64,000 nucleotides of DNA from Fratercula arctica (taxonomy: Eukaryota > Chordata > Aves > Charadriiformes > Alcidae), in the NCBI GenBank assembly GCA_947846985.1, contig CANTUZ010000001.1, forward strand, positions 115,895,757-115,959,756, given 5' to 3'. Shown one piece after another: positions 28,529 through 41,402 of the stretch. The notes under the pieces are model-generated. The model had not been told where the DNA came from. It worked only from the letters and a program-made list of their open reading frames with translations, and did not search any database. The stretch's first letter is position 1. Each line of letters opens with the position of its first letter. The position numbers and the translations under genes are program-made.

Positions 28529-28546
28529 GCCCCACATTGGGCACCG
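28529..28546 (-). other. Retroviral primer-binding site, tRNA-Lys(1,2)-like
   Basis: The minus strand reads CGGTGCCCAATGTGGGGC. The form complementary to the 3' end of tRNA-Lys(1,2) in betaretrovirus-like elements is TGGCGCCCAACGTGGGGC, so 15 of 18 positions agree. The three differences are transitions, as expected in an old copy. Location a few bases inside a CA-ending LTR supports the call and assigns the element to the ERVK/beta-like group. Confidence 0.75.
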
Positions 28547-28553
28547 ATAAATC

Positions 28554-29638
28554 TGTTGTCATTGGCCAACCTGGCCCAAACCACAAGACGACAGATGCTC
28601 TCCCCCACCTCTTGCTCCAAGGAGAGGAAGAAGAGAGATAGAGAGAGTTACAAGTTTAGAAAAAAGTAAACTACTTCAATGAAAAATTAATAATAATAAA
28701 AAGATATAATGAAATAGATACAATATAAATAAATATATACAAAACTGGATCAAGTTCCTAGGAAGATGTCACTGGCAGGCACTGGGAAAGTTCCAGACTG
28801 GACTCAGTGGCAAAGGGGAACTGGAAGATACAGACTGGAATCAAAAGGCAGATGAGCTGACAGGTTCCTCCTTGGATGTCAGTCATTGAAGAAAGAGGAG
28901 TAACTTCATGCAAAAGAGTCAGTACCATAATTAACAATCTCTGCTACAGGGATTTCGGGACCAGAGATGATTACCGGTCCTGTCTGACAGAATATACCAG
29001 CAGAGACTTCAGGTGCTGAAGCACTTGCAGACCTTGCTTGGATGCTGCAGCACTAGTAAAAAGAAGTGATGGGTACAAAGACTGGCAAATGAATAAAAGG
29101 TATATTGACACTGTAAGATAACGTAGTTGTCCATCCCACTTCTCGGCCCGTGGCCATAACACGTGCTAGTTCCCTCCGGGTCTTTCCAAGATGAAACCTT
29201 GGTCTGCTCCCAGGGAGGGAGGGTTTCTTGCTGATGCTTCTCCCGGGTGGCAGGGGTGGCTGCACCCATGCCAGACCCCTTCTGTGGGAACTGTGATTCA
29301 GCTCCTTATGTCTCCATTACAGCAAGGAATAGGAGGAATAATTCAGACAAATAAGTTGATTCCCATCAAACACACCCCAGCTAGCGCAGACACCCAGGCA
29401 AGACCACAGCAAGACACCATCTGCCAGGGATCATCACCCAGCAAACAACGCCCTGCCTGCCTTGACCCACATCGGTACACAAACAGGGATGGGAGACCTG
29501 TCTGCTACATCGTGGATACAAGTTTCTCAAAAGCACTACCAGGAGACATGTACAAAATCCAGGCACTGATAAAACAGGGGCACAGTACGAAAGAATATTT
29601 CTTCTTTAGATCTTTTTCCCTTACAATATCGTCACACA
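28554..29638 (-). mobile_element. Probable 5' LTR of a partial endogenous retrovirus
   Basis: On the minus strand this block ends GACAACA at 28554, seven bases before a recognisable primer-binding site, which fixes the LTR 3' boundary. The central part (about 28680-29000), with an AT-rich stretch and a segment containing AGATGAGCTGACAGGTTCCT on the plus strand, resembles a dispersed avian LTR that I recall. The right boundary is a guess: a TGTGTGAC start at 29638 would complete a TG...CA LTR of about 1.08 kb. The reading frames inside (for example 29191-29652 plus and 29009-29269 minus) are taken as chance frames. Confidence 0.6.
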
Positions 29639-32600
29639 GAAGTTTATTCTAATTCAACACTCATGAGGTAAGAGTAATCGCAATGCTGCCTTTTAAAGTG
29701 ATGTGGTTAGTTTTGGATCATTAGACTAGGCAATATATTTTATGAAGGTGTATCGTTTTATCCACAGACAGCCTGCCAGCAACATTTTTACGTTTACTGT
29801 AAAAAAAAAAAAAAGAAAAGATTATTTCTCTCTGTAGGCTATGGTGATTAGCATGACCTATATTTTTAAAACAACAAAATATGTCCACAGAGAGCAATCC
29901 CACAATTATTTGCAGATATTTTATTTATATTGTGATTAATTCTTTTGCCACAGCTACCTGGGACATGAGTGGGTTGTTTTAAAATATACTCTCATTTAGT
30001 CAGGGCACATCTTCCTTTAGAAGAAGAATTCAATTTATGCAAGGTTTCTCTATTCAGAGTAGTTTGTGTTATGGCATTTTTAGATATAAACACATCAGAA
30101 GTTAGTTCTAAGTTTAAAAGTGTCATGATAATAAATTTGCATGCAAGTGTCAGCCGCCTGACTTGTTAGAATACATTTTTCCTACAACCTTGCATCATAT
30201 ATTGCTCATTTATACTTAAAAAAAACCACATCCAATGAACTGTATGAAGAACTGCCGCAGAAGTATTAAATCACACTAATGGATAATTATGAAGGTGGTT
30301 GTGCCTGCTGATCCCTTCAAGTGTTGTCCTCCCTCTAATCTGAGCCTATACAAGATATAAAGTTGATGATTAGTTCTTTTTCTGATTATATTTGCACACA
30401 TGCATTAAGAATTACTTAGTCAACCACTGACTTGATTCTGATTTGCACGACCTTAATAGAAATTAGCCACTATTTTCCTTTTGAAACTACAAAACTTTCA
30501 CCCACCATCCCTAAATCGCATCATTGCTGCACCCACAAAATAATAAAAAATCCCATCAGATTCATAACCCAGAGCTGCTAACTATTAAATGGCCTTATAC
30601 TGAAAAATCTGAATTTAGTGTGTAGTATTTTCATGTGTACACATTAGTCTTGTAGGATCCAAAACCAAGTCCTAAACTCTAACATAAACGGTAAAGGACA
30701 AGTAAGACGTTTTAAAAGTTTGAAGAGTAAAGGACCTGGCTAAATAATGTTGGCTTATCCTTACGTTCGTCTTAATTAGTGTATTAGAAAACCAGCTCCA
30801 GCAATGGGAGGCAACAAAACGAAGTCTGCTAGCCTGATTAGCAAGAAATCACCCACAACACTCTCATTCTCCACAAATGGAAAAAGCCCCTAAAATACTT
30901 ATCTATTAAAGATGGCACACCTGTCAGTATCTGGGTTTGTTCTCGAGTATTTGTATGTTGGTATGTTCTTGCTACCATAGTAAACATGACTAATCCTACA
31001 GTTTGAAAAATGCATAGTCCCTATTAGTTTCAGCTATAAAGTCACAGTTTGAAACATGTACTGAACAGGCTCCATATTATAATGGCTGCTCAAAAGAGAT
31101 GTTTCAGAAAAACTCTTTTCACTTGGTCTTGTTTTTAGTTTATCACTGAAATTTCTAAATCACCCCTTAAAAATCCACAGATCAGAATAAGTATACTTGA
31201 ATAATTTATTTGCAAGTCTATGTCATGTCTGTCTTGAAATACTCAGTTTGCTTCCTATGGCCCTATACCACCTCACTCCTGCTATCAGATTAAAGCCTGG
31301 GTTTCAGAGCCACTAATACATCAATAACCAATTTCTGCATCCTAGTTATTTACTGTAGAAAGCTTTAAAAGTTCACAGTTTACCAATCATCACCACACAA
31401 AGTAGGGAAGAGAGAGAGCATTTTCCCTGTCCAAGACTACCTTTAAAAAAAGTATTTCTTGGATCATCTTCAACTGTGATCAAACGACATGAATTATACC
31501 TTAGCCCATTACTCCGTTCCACCATTTACCGCTATTATTTACCTTATCCTGTTATGTCATGGTATAGTAATGTAGCTGTAGGAGAGAGATTTGCATTCTT
31601 TAACTGTTTTAGTGTTCTGCTGTTGTCAACCATAACCCTTGCAGCTATCCAGAATAAATAAGGATGGCAAACTTCTCTTTTTCCCCCCCTTCAAAAAATT
31701 CTGAAACCAGATTTCTTTCTTAAGTTATGGGTGGGACTTCTCTTCCTAGGTAGGGCAGCTATATCTCATTCAGGGTAGGGTGAAAACCCTTTACCAAAGA
31801 GGAAGGTTTTGCAGTATTCTCTGAAGCTCAGGCTCACCCAAAACAATAAATTGGCTGTAACAACTGCCAATAAATTCTTCCCTCCTCTTGTGGTTTTTAT
31901 GCTAAAATTGGTAATACCAACTGACAGACACGATTGCAGAATTTGGTGGTGGTTAACAGATTGGGACGCAATAGCTAATAAATCACTGATACATTAGTTG
32001 CACAGAAGAGGTGGATGAGAATGGCAGGAATTTGGAACTGTTGCTCTACTTGCACTCTAGCAGTCTTGCCAGCATCTAAGACACATACAACACACTGATT
32101 TGCATTTTGCACTAGCAAAATTCAGCTTCATTACATATATATTTGTATTAAGTCATGACTTCTTTTTTTTTCCCCAGCTAATCTGAGCCATTTATCTAAA
32201 GGGAAAGTCTAATGAAGTTTAGCAAAAAGAGCCCAGTCAGTCTCTCACAGATTGACCAAGATCCATCAAGAGACCTCAACCAGTTCAGAGCACTAATAAA
32301 ACACCTCTGTAATGGGACTTTGTCAACAAGGTGGCCGTTTCCTTAGGGACATTAAGGATTTCTTTCTCTTCTGCTAGCCCTGTTTATCTGTTTTTCAGTT
32401 AAACACAGCAGTTTATTTTGGGAATTTCCAGTAAATATTTCTCATTTCAGCAAATGTTAATAACTTTCACACATGAAATTTGATTTCCAAAATAAAATGA
32501 TCAAGTTACAAAAACTGTATAGCCCACACAACCCGAGTTGATATATGAAAAGTAAAATACTTTTAAAAAAAAAATCAAACACAAAACATGAATCCCTCAA

Positions 32601-33655
32601 AGCCCAGATATTAGTCACTTGTGATTAGAATATGATTTTCTGACACAAGTAAAACATTTTGCATGGTTATGGTAAAATAATTAAAAAAAAAAAAGAGGAT
32701 CCAACAGTATCAAGATATCCAAAAGCCACTCAAAAGAGGGGTTTGAGTTTTCAATACTGCAGTCACCATCTATACTTTTTTCATTTTTTTTAATATTGTA
32801 CCATCGACACACTTCACGTTTCTTACAGAAAGCACTTTCAAATGCATAATATAGAAAGCACAATCTAAGCTTCCTCCCCCCCCTCGAACTTTCCTTTAAA
32901 GAGAATCCAGACTTTTATTGAGAATTGAAAATGTCATTTTGCGAACTCAATTTCCATCACAACACAGAGTTTCTCTTACTAACGTGGATTGTCATGACCT
33001 GTTAATTGTGCTAATCGTGTGTATAATTTTAAACAACTGAGATAAATGTGCAAAATGATAACAATGCATGGTTTACAAAGAGAAGTACATGCAGAGGTAA
33101 TCGAATGTATTATTCCTTTACTGTGAGTCAAAGAATCACTATTCTGATTTTGAAAAGAAAACCATGCATAACCTCCTGCTCTGGGATTTGCCTTCACTGG
33201 CATCCTAAACGCTACAAACCAACCGTGTCTCCAGGCATTTCCTAGGTCTCTCCTCAGGGTCTTTACTGCCTTCTGACTCTGAGTGACTCTGCAGCTGCTT
33301 TTATGTTTTCTGTTAAATGTGGTGGAAAATTTATTCTGAGTGACAAATAAAAAATACTTTTACATCTTTAACTATTATTCCAGTCTCTGATATCCCAATG
33401 ATTCATCACTAATATTCTCGCTATCCCCGTGAAGGCATCTGGAACATACACACACACAAGGCTTCTCCACAATGTAATACTTTAATATCAAAGTATGTTA
33501 CATTAAAAAATTGTGGTTTCTCAGGTATTGCTTTATTATAATTGCAAACAAAGTTGCAACAAGCAAATTTGACCACTAAGATCTTATTCACCAAGTGAAA
33601 TAAATCCTTCAGAACACTGGAATACTCATTAAATTTGGTTTTGGGTCCCGTCCTG

Positions 33656-33672
33656 CCCCCCCCCCCCCCCCC
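33656..33672. repeat. Homopolymer C17 (G17 on minus strand)
   Basis: Seventeen C in a row follow CCTG and precede AGTTTCTT. A run this long is polymorphic in length and can form a G-quadruplex on the minus strand, which is the coding strand of the presumed host gene. Sequencing length is uncertain in such runs. Confidence 0.95.
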
Positions 33673-34575
33673 AGTTTCTTGCCTGAACTAACAATACACA
33701 TTGATACTGGTATGTAGACTACTGTACATATTCAAATGACTTTTGAATATGAATTTTCACAGTTTTTCTATCTTGACTACTCAGTTTTTCCTTGAAGATT
33801 GGTTTACAGTAAAATTGAAATCTAAATTCTGACTCTGCATAGAAGATATATTGCTCTTAAATTTACCATTCCACAGGGACTTTATTAGGGCTGCTACTGA
33901 ACTGTTCATCATTTTAATTAGAATTAACACTTTCATCTTGTTTATGAATACATGTAAGATAAGCTTTGAAATATTTAACATCTGGGAATACCGTCAAGCT
34001 GTCACAGCAAAATTAAGACATTTCACATACATAGCTATTATTATATAATAGCCAGATACCAAATAACTAAACATTCATTGTTAGCATTTGGAGTATAATC
34101 TCTCTACGCATACATTTCCATGTCCTTTGGGAATTTCTTCATGCTTTGATCATTATCCCTTTGAAGCAACGCTTCTTTAAAGAGAGACATTTCAAGTGCA
34201 GTCCTTGACTCTGTTAGATGTCTCACTGGTAGGTATGAGACCTATTTTACATAATTTATTCTACCGTTAGCAGACATATCCCTAGAAGAGCACAAGCTTA
34301 CTGCAGTGGGTTGGTTTCCAAGGATCACCTTTCTTTGCTGAGATGTTTACTTTGCAGGATAGAATGATTCACAGAAATTACTGGTCAAAAGACCACCATC
34401 AGCAGGTCAGCCATCTACAGTGAAGTCAAGATTCTTCCCTGCAGAGTATTTTCCTGGGGTTTGATGGGACCCCTAAAAGTAACATTAAGGGGGTGGGGGA
34501 AGACAAATTTAACCACATTTAACAGAAAACATAAAAGCAGCTGCAGAGTCGCTCAGAGTCAGAAGTTTGTTTTGG

Positions 34576-34624
34576 AACCAAACCAAAACAAAAAACCCTC
34601 ACCAAACAAAACCCACAAAACCCT
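34576..34624. repeat. A/C-rich low-complexity tract
   Basis: About 50 bp of A-runs separated by C to CCC, with only two T (34589 and 34623 region). Same type as the tract at 53529. Confidence 0.85.
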
Positions 34625-36189
34625 TCAAGAAACGGACGTTCAGCACATCAACTAAATCACTGCGGGACTGCATTTTGGAGATGTGTCAGACAGCAAATAA
34701 GCCTTTGTTAATTTAGACTTTTAGATCTACTTCAGTCACAAAAACCTATGTATCGCCACTTGCATTACGCAACTCTTAAACATGAGGGACACACGCCAGG
34801 GGACGTCTGGGTGACATCTAACAGTCTGGAGATCACGTCTGAAGCAGAATCTCCATGAGCTGCTGGTGAGGAAAGGCAGTGACCAGCAGCTGATGCCTCA
34901 GAGAAGGAGCCAAAGAAGGGATGAGACAGGGAAGACCACCAGCAGCAGAGAAGGGCTCCTGCAAGAGAGGCCGTGGGGGCTGCTGCAGTGGAGATGCGGG
35001 CTGTAACGCGGAGCCCAAGAAAAGAGCTGCCACTTTGCACTGCGACTGAAAGGATGTCAGGATACATTCATTCAAATCGTGGTTAAGCAGCCGCTATGAA
35101 CCATCGGCTGTAACATCACTGTTTAAAATCCATACTATAACAAAATATCAACTGCATAAACCTGTAGGGAAAAGAGAACATCCAGCAACCAATATGAATT
35201 AACTTCAGTTTCTATAGGCTAGGTTTTCTTCCATACCCTTGCTGTAGGCACTAAACACCTAATAAACACCAAAGTCCCTCCAAAACTGTACAGAACTATC
35301 CTGTACACTTGGACATAAATGTTCAGCACAGGAACATACCGTCTGGATGTTGAAACGTGAGAATCTGGGGATTATTTTTGGTAATAATATTTTTTTTTAA
35401 AATTCTCCCAATATAATAGCCTAGTCTTCTCATTCTGAGAAGTCAAACGCTGTTTAGAAAAAATTTTAATCTTAGAAGTATGTAAGAGGATAAAGAAACA
35501 TCCATGCTCCTCAAACAATGAGAAATTAATTATTCCCCTATTACAAACTCAACTTCTTGGCATACTATTAATAGCACAAAACATTAAAGAACTATTTTAA
35601 TTTTTTTTTTTTTAACCTAAAAGGAAGCGGAAAATAAGGCATGAGTGGGAGAAAAGACTGTAAGAAAGTCACATAAAGAGGGAAACACAAACAACAATGG
35701 GAAAAATTGCAGAGAAACCCACTCAATCAAATGCAATCTTTTTGCCTGAAAGCGCCTTAGAGAGGTGCATCCACAGCTTACAGTAGGTTGATACAGAAGA
35801 AATGGAAGATAAATACATTCCACCTTTCTGAAAATTTTAGACTAAAGAAGCAGAGAATCCTGCTCAATAGGCATACTTCAAACCTGGTTTGCACATACAA
35901 AGGATATTCAGTGTATTCAGTTTGACTCTTCAAATCCTAGAGTCAAGTTTAATCACTGATCAGCACGTGGACTATTTGTTTTGTCCCATTTATCTTTCTG
36001 CCAGTGACTTACCGAAAAGGAGAATGAAAGTAAGACCTTTGGGATATACAAGTAAAGTTGTCACCAGAATCTTCCAAAGATTTCCCAGCAAATGAGCTCT
36101 TTAAATACAATTCACTTTTTATACATCAAAATAAAATTATAAACCATAGATTTTAGGAATTTTCTGTCTTCAGGCCACGTGTGGGGGCC

Positions 36190-36233
36190 TTTTGGGTTTT
36201 TTTGTGGGTTTTTGTTGTTTTTGTTTTTTTTTT
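36190..36233. repeat. T/G-rich low-complexity tract
   Basis: Runs of T separated by G, GG or GGG, ending in T10 and A5. Same type as the tract at 22965. Confidence 0.88.
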
Positions 36234-39200
36234 AAAAACATTTGCAACATTGCATAGAACAGCACAAAAAGCTTTGTGTCTTTTGAATACCTAAATGAGA
36301 TTATTTGAAGAAATCTAAACTATGTGAGACGAGAGCTGAGACACAAAGAATTGAGAGAGACAAACTAAAATATTTACGTAAAACACCAGAGGGATTGATG
36401 TTGAGAGCAGTAAGATGGAGAGAGCACATGAGAACTTGTTCAGAGTACTCAGACATGGGAAGTGAGATGCCTAGCAACCAGAAATATTCGACAAAGTAGA
36501 TCACTAATAATCATAATGAGGATAATGTCAAAAAGCAGTAAAACAAGTACCAGCAACAGCACCTTTGTAAGATAAGAGATATGCCAGAGCAGGGGCAGAT
36601 GTTTTTTAAAAGAGTAAAACAGCATCTCTAAACTGTGTCAGCTGCATTTGCTTTTATACATTACCACCAGGTGCAACGTGAAACGGTTCTGCAAGTGAGC
36701 ACTTGATGCTGCTGCCCAGCACGGCTCTCCAGCACCTCATAAAAGACATAAAACCACTAGGGACACCAAAGCACTATGGCACTACAGACCCAAAAGAATC
36801 AGTTTCCTGTTCCGAATTTCTCATCCAAAAGTAATATGGCAGCTGACCTTTTGAAGCTTCAGTTACTGATCCTCTCCTTCTTGCCAGGAGACATGCAACA
36901 CTCTTCAAACAGCTGCTGCAGCTCAAAAGGCATCCATCTTCGTCATTTCTCTTGAAAGCTGCAGGCTCGGTGCTGTACATCCCAGTGGAGAACTGACCAT
37001 CACTTGCAACTCCATCAAGCTGAAGGCGTTGAGCTTTCCCTGCACAATGAGAGCCAGGGAGCGACACGCAGCCCTCGCTCCCTGACCCTGCAGCAGCTCC
37101 GGCCCACGTTGCACTCCAGCAGTGATGAGAGCTGATATGCTGCCAGGGATGTGGGTTTACTCATAGAGAGGAGCTGTGATCACAGTCAGACCTCTGCCCC
37201 CTCAAGAAGTACCATGGCGCAAACCCTGATCTAAACTACTGGGGACAGAGAAATCTCTGTAACTGGCACCTCAACTTTCAAGGGAGTTTTCCTTGCTCTC
37301 TCTTTTCTCTTACACAAAGGTGACAGTCATAAATCTTGCAGTTAGTAGGATTGCATTTGCCAGCCAGGGTTTTTTTGGGGGGGTTCTTTTTTTTTTTTTT
37401 TCTTCCACATTTGGCAAGAGCTTTAAGCTTGTGAGTAGCCTCCAAACTGCTCTGCTCAAATAATGCCTCTAACGTGACACAAATTTTTGGGGAGGCAGAG
37501 GGGTGGGTGGATGCGATTTCTGAGAATCTTTTAAATACTATTGCCCTTGAACTGTAAGTTAGTCCATGACATAGAATGACTTTATAGTCTATGTCAGTCT
37601 TGCTGTGTAAAAGAACTGCTTTTGATATTATTTTCAACCTTAAGTTTTAGGAATAAAAGGATAAATCAGTTGGCTAAAGCAAATCTCATCTCACTTGCGC
37701 TCTTACTGAGAGTTACAAAAAGCAAGTACAGTTCAAGCTTTCAACACTCACACGTTTTCTTTTGTATTCAAGACGAAACTTTCTGTCAGAAATGTCTTTG
37801 CGCAGTTACTTCACTCCTGCTTGCAATTCCCAGGCTACACCATGCAAGAGGAAACCCTTTATTGATTGCTTTTGAAATTACATTTCTCAGCATAAATGCT
37901 TTAATAATTGACTGAATAAAATGATGGGTAACCTCTACGGGAACAGTTCCATTACAGAATGTGTTTTATGGTTTATTTGTGAATGTGTTCCTCATTAATA
38001 ACCTGCCTCAGAGGAAGTACAGGTGATTACCTTCAGATTTTGGAGCTCAACTTTATGAGTTCTCACAGGGACATAATCTATATCAAAATAATAATAATAA
38101 TCTAAAATGTTTCGATTTGTTCAAACCATAAATCTAAGCGCTTGTGCTCAGCAGCAGCATGAGAAAAACAAGTTTTCTTTTTTTGCTAAAAAAAGCAAAT
38201 GAATTCCAAAATTCCAAAAAAATTGAGGAAGAATTCTCTCTGAACATTACGTAAGTATACATATCTACATGGAGTGTTAAGGTTTAAGTGAAATTTCTTA
38301 TAATTATTAAGAAAATTCACAACCTACTGTTGTGTAAAAATTTGGAAGCTTTCACTGAGCACCCTGACTACAATTTTTTCTCAGCTTATATTTATTTTTA
38401 TTATACAGGGCTGCATCACAGAAAGTCAATGATGAGTACACATTCTAGAAACTGAACTTCAATGAAACCAAATATAACAAACTCTTAATAAGCCATACAT
38501 ATGCTTATGGAAGTCCCTAAGACATGATTTTCATATAATTGTGCTGTACACGCAGTCAAAGTGTTCCTTCGTCCAATTAGTGGCAAAGTTTGTAAATCAC
38601 AGCTCCCTCACAAGTATTTCTCTTTCGCAACTTTCAGGGAATTCAATGCCTAACACAAGGCATTTCATACTGAACAAACATTATTAGGTCTTTATAAATG
38701 AACCATTACAGTTTTGCTCTCCCTCCATGCGCTTGTCACAAAAGACCTCATCAGAACTCAAAGATACACATTTTTCAGCATATCAAGGAAACCTACGTAC
38801 TGAGGAGAACATCCTCAACCATAAGAAAACCCCATCGCACTTCTCTTCCAGCCGGAGGAAAACATCCTGCAGCTGCAACAAGATACAAGCAACCGATGCT
38901 GAACTTTCACATCCATTAAATACAGCAGGCCACAGTTTTTACTCAGGCAAAACTCGCCTACATTCAATATATTTGATTGTTGGAACAGTTAAGGTTGATG
39001 ATGTGTAAAGTGCAATGAACATTTTCCAAGTCAAATTAATCTGAAATGATTGAGCTCAAGCGTTAGCTACTGACTCCCAGAACAAGAAAAAAAAAAAAAA
39101 AAGCGTGGTAAGCAAGAAAAAGCTGTATTACCTAAGAACTCAGAAGGACTATTGCTGTTAGTCTCTCTAGGATGCAACATATGTTTTGGAACCAAATCCC

Positions 39201-40372
39201 ATCATGGTGAGGAACACAGGACAGTAGCACAGTGTTAGTGCCTTCCACGTTCACCTCTTACCATACTATAGCATCCAGCCTGTCAGTCCCTGTTACTCCC
39301 ATTTTTACCAGTATGAGAGAACTTGCATGTTAGCATGCATCTGTTTATTTCTGAATAATAAATAGTTTTGAAATTGTTAATCCCAGATTTTCAAAAGTCT
39401 ATTTTGGGACAGACAAGCCAAATATAAGACTTGACCAAGAATTCAATTATGACTAGACTGTTATCATTGGAAGACGGCATCTTATCATATTGTTGAGGAA
39501 CCTCACAAAATAAAGCCAAATGGACTAACAAACTAAAAAAAGGATTTATTTTTACAAAACGATAACAAAATCACACTAAGTTTTACTCTAACTGAAACCA
39601 CTTTGAGACTCCAACAACCATTAACAATCCATGGGTTCAGAATGTCATTCGGGAGTTAATACTATGCAGCCAATTTAAGAATTCTTAAGGTTTATGGGTA
39701 ATGACACAAAATGCGCAATCACTCACCTAAGAAGGGAGGGCTCTAAACCTCAAGAAGATTCCTCAGATGACATCTGGACCCAAGGGAAGCATCTCCGACC
39801 ACAGACTCACTGCTCTGAGGGAGACTGACTCAAAATGGCGCTCTCACAGGGCCCCGTTCATACCCAATTCCAATCTGATCTTTGATCATATACAGTCATG
39901 TAGCCCCCACCCCCCCACACTGGCTGAAGACCCCAACTTCCTCACCTTTCAATTGAAATGCTTATGTGCTGACCACCACTGTATGGGTGTAACAAGAACC
40001 GTAACAGGAAGTTTTCACAAGTCTTTGTTAGGTTTTTGTGGGCTTTTGTCAGATCTATACCAGGGTGGGTGCATCTGCCACACATATATAGGGAAATCCA
40101 TCTGCACACAGATTTACAAAAGATTTGTCAATGAGACTTACACACTCTGTCCTTGTTTCCCACTCTGTCACCTCGGCAACTCACACATGCAGAACAGCAC
40201 AAGAGCCCCTCGAAAGCTCCCGGGTTCTATCCATCAGCCCCTTCACACCTACAGCATGACAGTCTAGGACCAAAACTGTTGCTATCCCGTGTCACAATCC
40301 TAGGACACAGCCACACTAATGACCCTACAGTAGGGAGACGTGCCACACACGAGCCTAATGCACAGGGGGAAA

Positions 40373-41362
40373 TGCAGTGGGTTGATCCTGGCTGGACACC
40401 AGGTGCCCATTGAAGCTGCTCTATCACTCCCCCTCCTCAGCTGGACATAAGAGAAAATATAACGAAGAGCTTGTGGGTCAAGGTAAAGACAGGGAGAGAT
40501 CAATCACAAATTATTGTCACAGGCAAAACAGACTCAGCTTAGGGAAAATTAATTTAATTTCTTGCCAATCAAATCAGAGTAGGGTAATGAGAAACAAAAC
40601 CAAATCTTAAACCACCTTCCCGCGATTTTCTCTACTTCATCCGCCAAAGCAGCACCAGGGAATGGGGGTTGTGGTCAGTTCATCACATGTTGTCTCTGCC
40701 ACTCCTTCCTCCTCCCACTCTTCCCCTGCTCCAGTGTGGCATCCGTGCCACAGGAGACAGTCTCCAATGCCAGTCCTTCCCACGGGGCTGCAGTTCTTCA
40801 CGAACTGCTCCAGCATGGGTGCCTTCCACAGGGTGCAGTCCCTCAGGAACAAGACTGCTCCAGCATGGGTGCCCCACAGGGTCACAAGTTCTACCAGCAA
40901 GCCTCCAGTACAGGCTCGTCTCTCTCCATAGGTCCCGCCAGGAGCCTGCTCTAGCACAGCCTCTCCACAGGGTCCCAGCCTCCTTTGGGCACATCCACCT
41001 GCTCCAGTGTGGGGTCTTCCACAGGCTGCAGGTGGATATCTGCCCCACCATTAACCTCCATGGGCAGCAGGGGAATCCGTGCCCCAGCACCTGGAGCACC
41101 TCCACCCCTTCCTTATTCACTGACCTTAGTGTCTGCAGAGTTGTTTCTCTCACATATTCTCACTCCTCTCTCCGGCTGCTGGTCCGCAGCAGGGTTTTTT
41201 TTTCCCCCTTCTTAAATATATGACCACAGATGCACTACCACTATTGCTGATTGCCTTGGCCAGCAGCTCTATCAGGCATAGGGGAAGCTTCTAGCAGCTT
41301 CTCACAGAAGCCACCCCTATAGCCTGCCCACTACCACAACCTTGCCACACATACCCAAGACG
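40373..41362 (-). mobile_element. Probable solo LTR of an avian endogenous retrovirus
   Basis: The segment matches, from memory, a dispersed LTR common in bird genomes, read on the minus strand. Its 5' side is at 41362 (CGTCTTGGGTATGTGTGGCA, expected to begin TG) and its 3' end at 40373 (AGGATCAACCCACTGCA, ending CA). A TATA-like box (ATATTTAAG on the element strand) lies near 41212-41220, and an ATTAAA polyadenylation-like signal near 40553-40558. The middle (about 40730-41110) has imperfect subrepeats built on a CTGCTCCAG(C/T)(A/G)TGGG-type core. The next bases after the 3' end do not resemble a primer-binding site, and no polypurine tract precedes the 5' end, so it is read as solo. I see no clean target-site duplication. 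The long open frames of 66-184 codons in this stretch follow from its GC-rich repetitive composition and are not treated as genes. The exact family (ERVL-like or other) is not determined. Confidence 0.72.
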
Positions 41363-41366
41363 GTGT

Positions 41367-41402
41367 GGGGGGGGGATAAATAAATAAATAAATAAATAAA
41401 TA
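41367..41402. repeat. G9 run followed by (ATAA)n microsatellite
   Basis: Nine G are followed directly by about 6.7 units of ATAA (41376-41402). The repeat begins within five bases of the proposed 5' boundary of the solo LTR, so it may have served as the insertion site or may hide a target duplication. Confidence 0.93.

Larger units (their letters stand above)
27713..28546 (-). mobile_element. Internal part of truncated ERVK-like provirus, ending at an A-tract
   Basis: This spans the primer-binding site, the leader/gag-like remnant and a terminal run of 16 A on the element strand (27713-27728 read as T on the plus strand). Beyond the tract no retroviral sequence is recognised, so everything 3' of early gag, including pol, env and the second LTR, is absent. 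Truncation could be a deletion, or the A-tract may have been present by chance. No target-site duplication could be assigned. Confidence 0.5.
29639..40372. other. Gene-free stretch; possible old repeat at its right end
   Basis: Most of it is AT-rich with simple repeats. From about 39720 to 40372 the sequence becomes richer in C and G and stays open for 166 codons on the plus strand (39767-40267), directly beside the solo LTR. I do not recognise that frame; an older unidentified repeat hosting the LTR is the likelier explanation than a gene. Confidence 0.6.

Noticed and set aside
29009..29652. Frames on both strands, up to 153 codons
   Set aside because: They fall in the probable 5' LTR of the retroviral fragment; no protein family was recognised and the strands contradict each other.
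40637..41223. Overlapping plus and minus frames up to 184 codons
   Set aside because: They lie inside the probable solo LTR, run on both strands at once, and their open length follows from GC-rich subrepeats.
41363..41402. Possible polypurine tract or target-site duplication beside the solo LTR
   Set aside because: The bases on the element strand at that side are pyrimidine-rich, and the flanks at 40368-40372 and 41363-41367 do not match.
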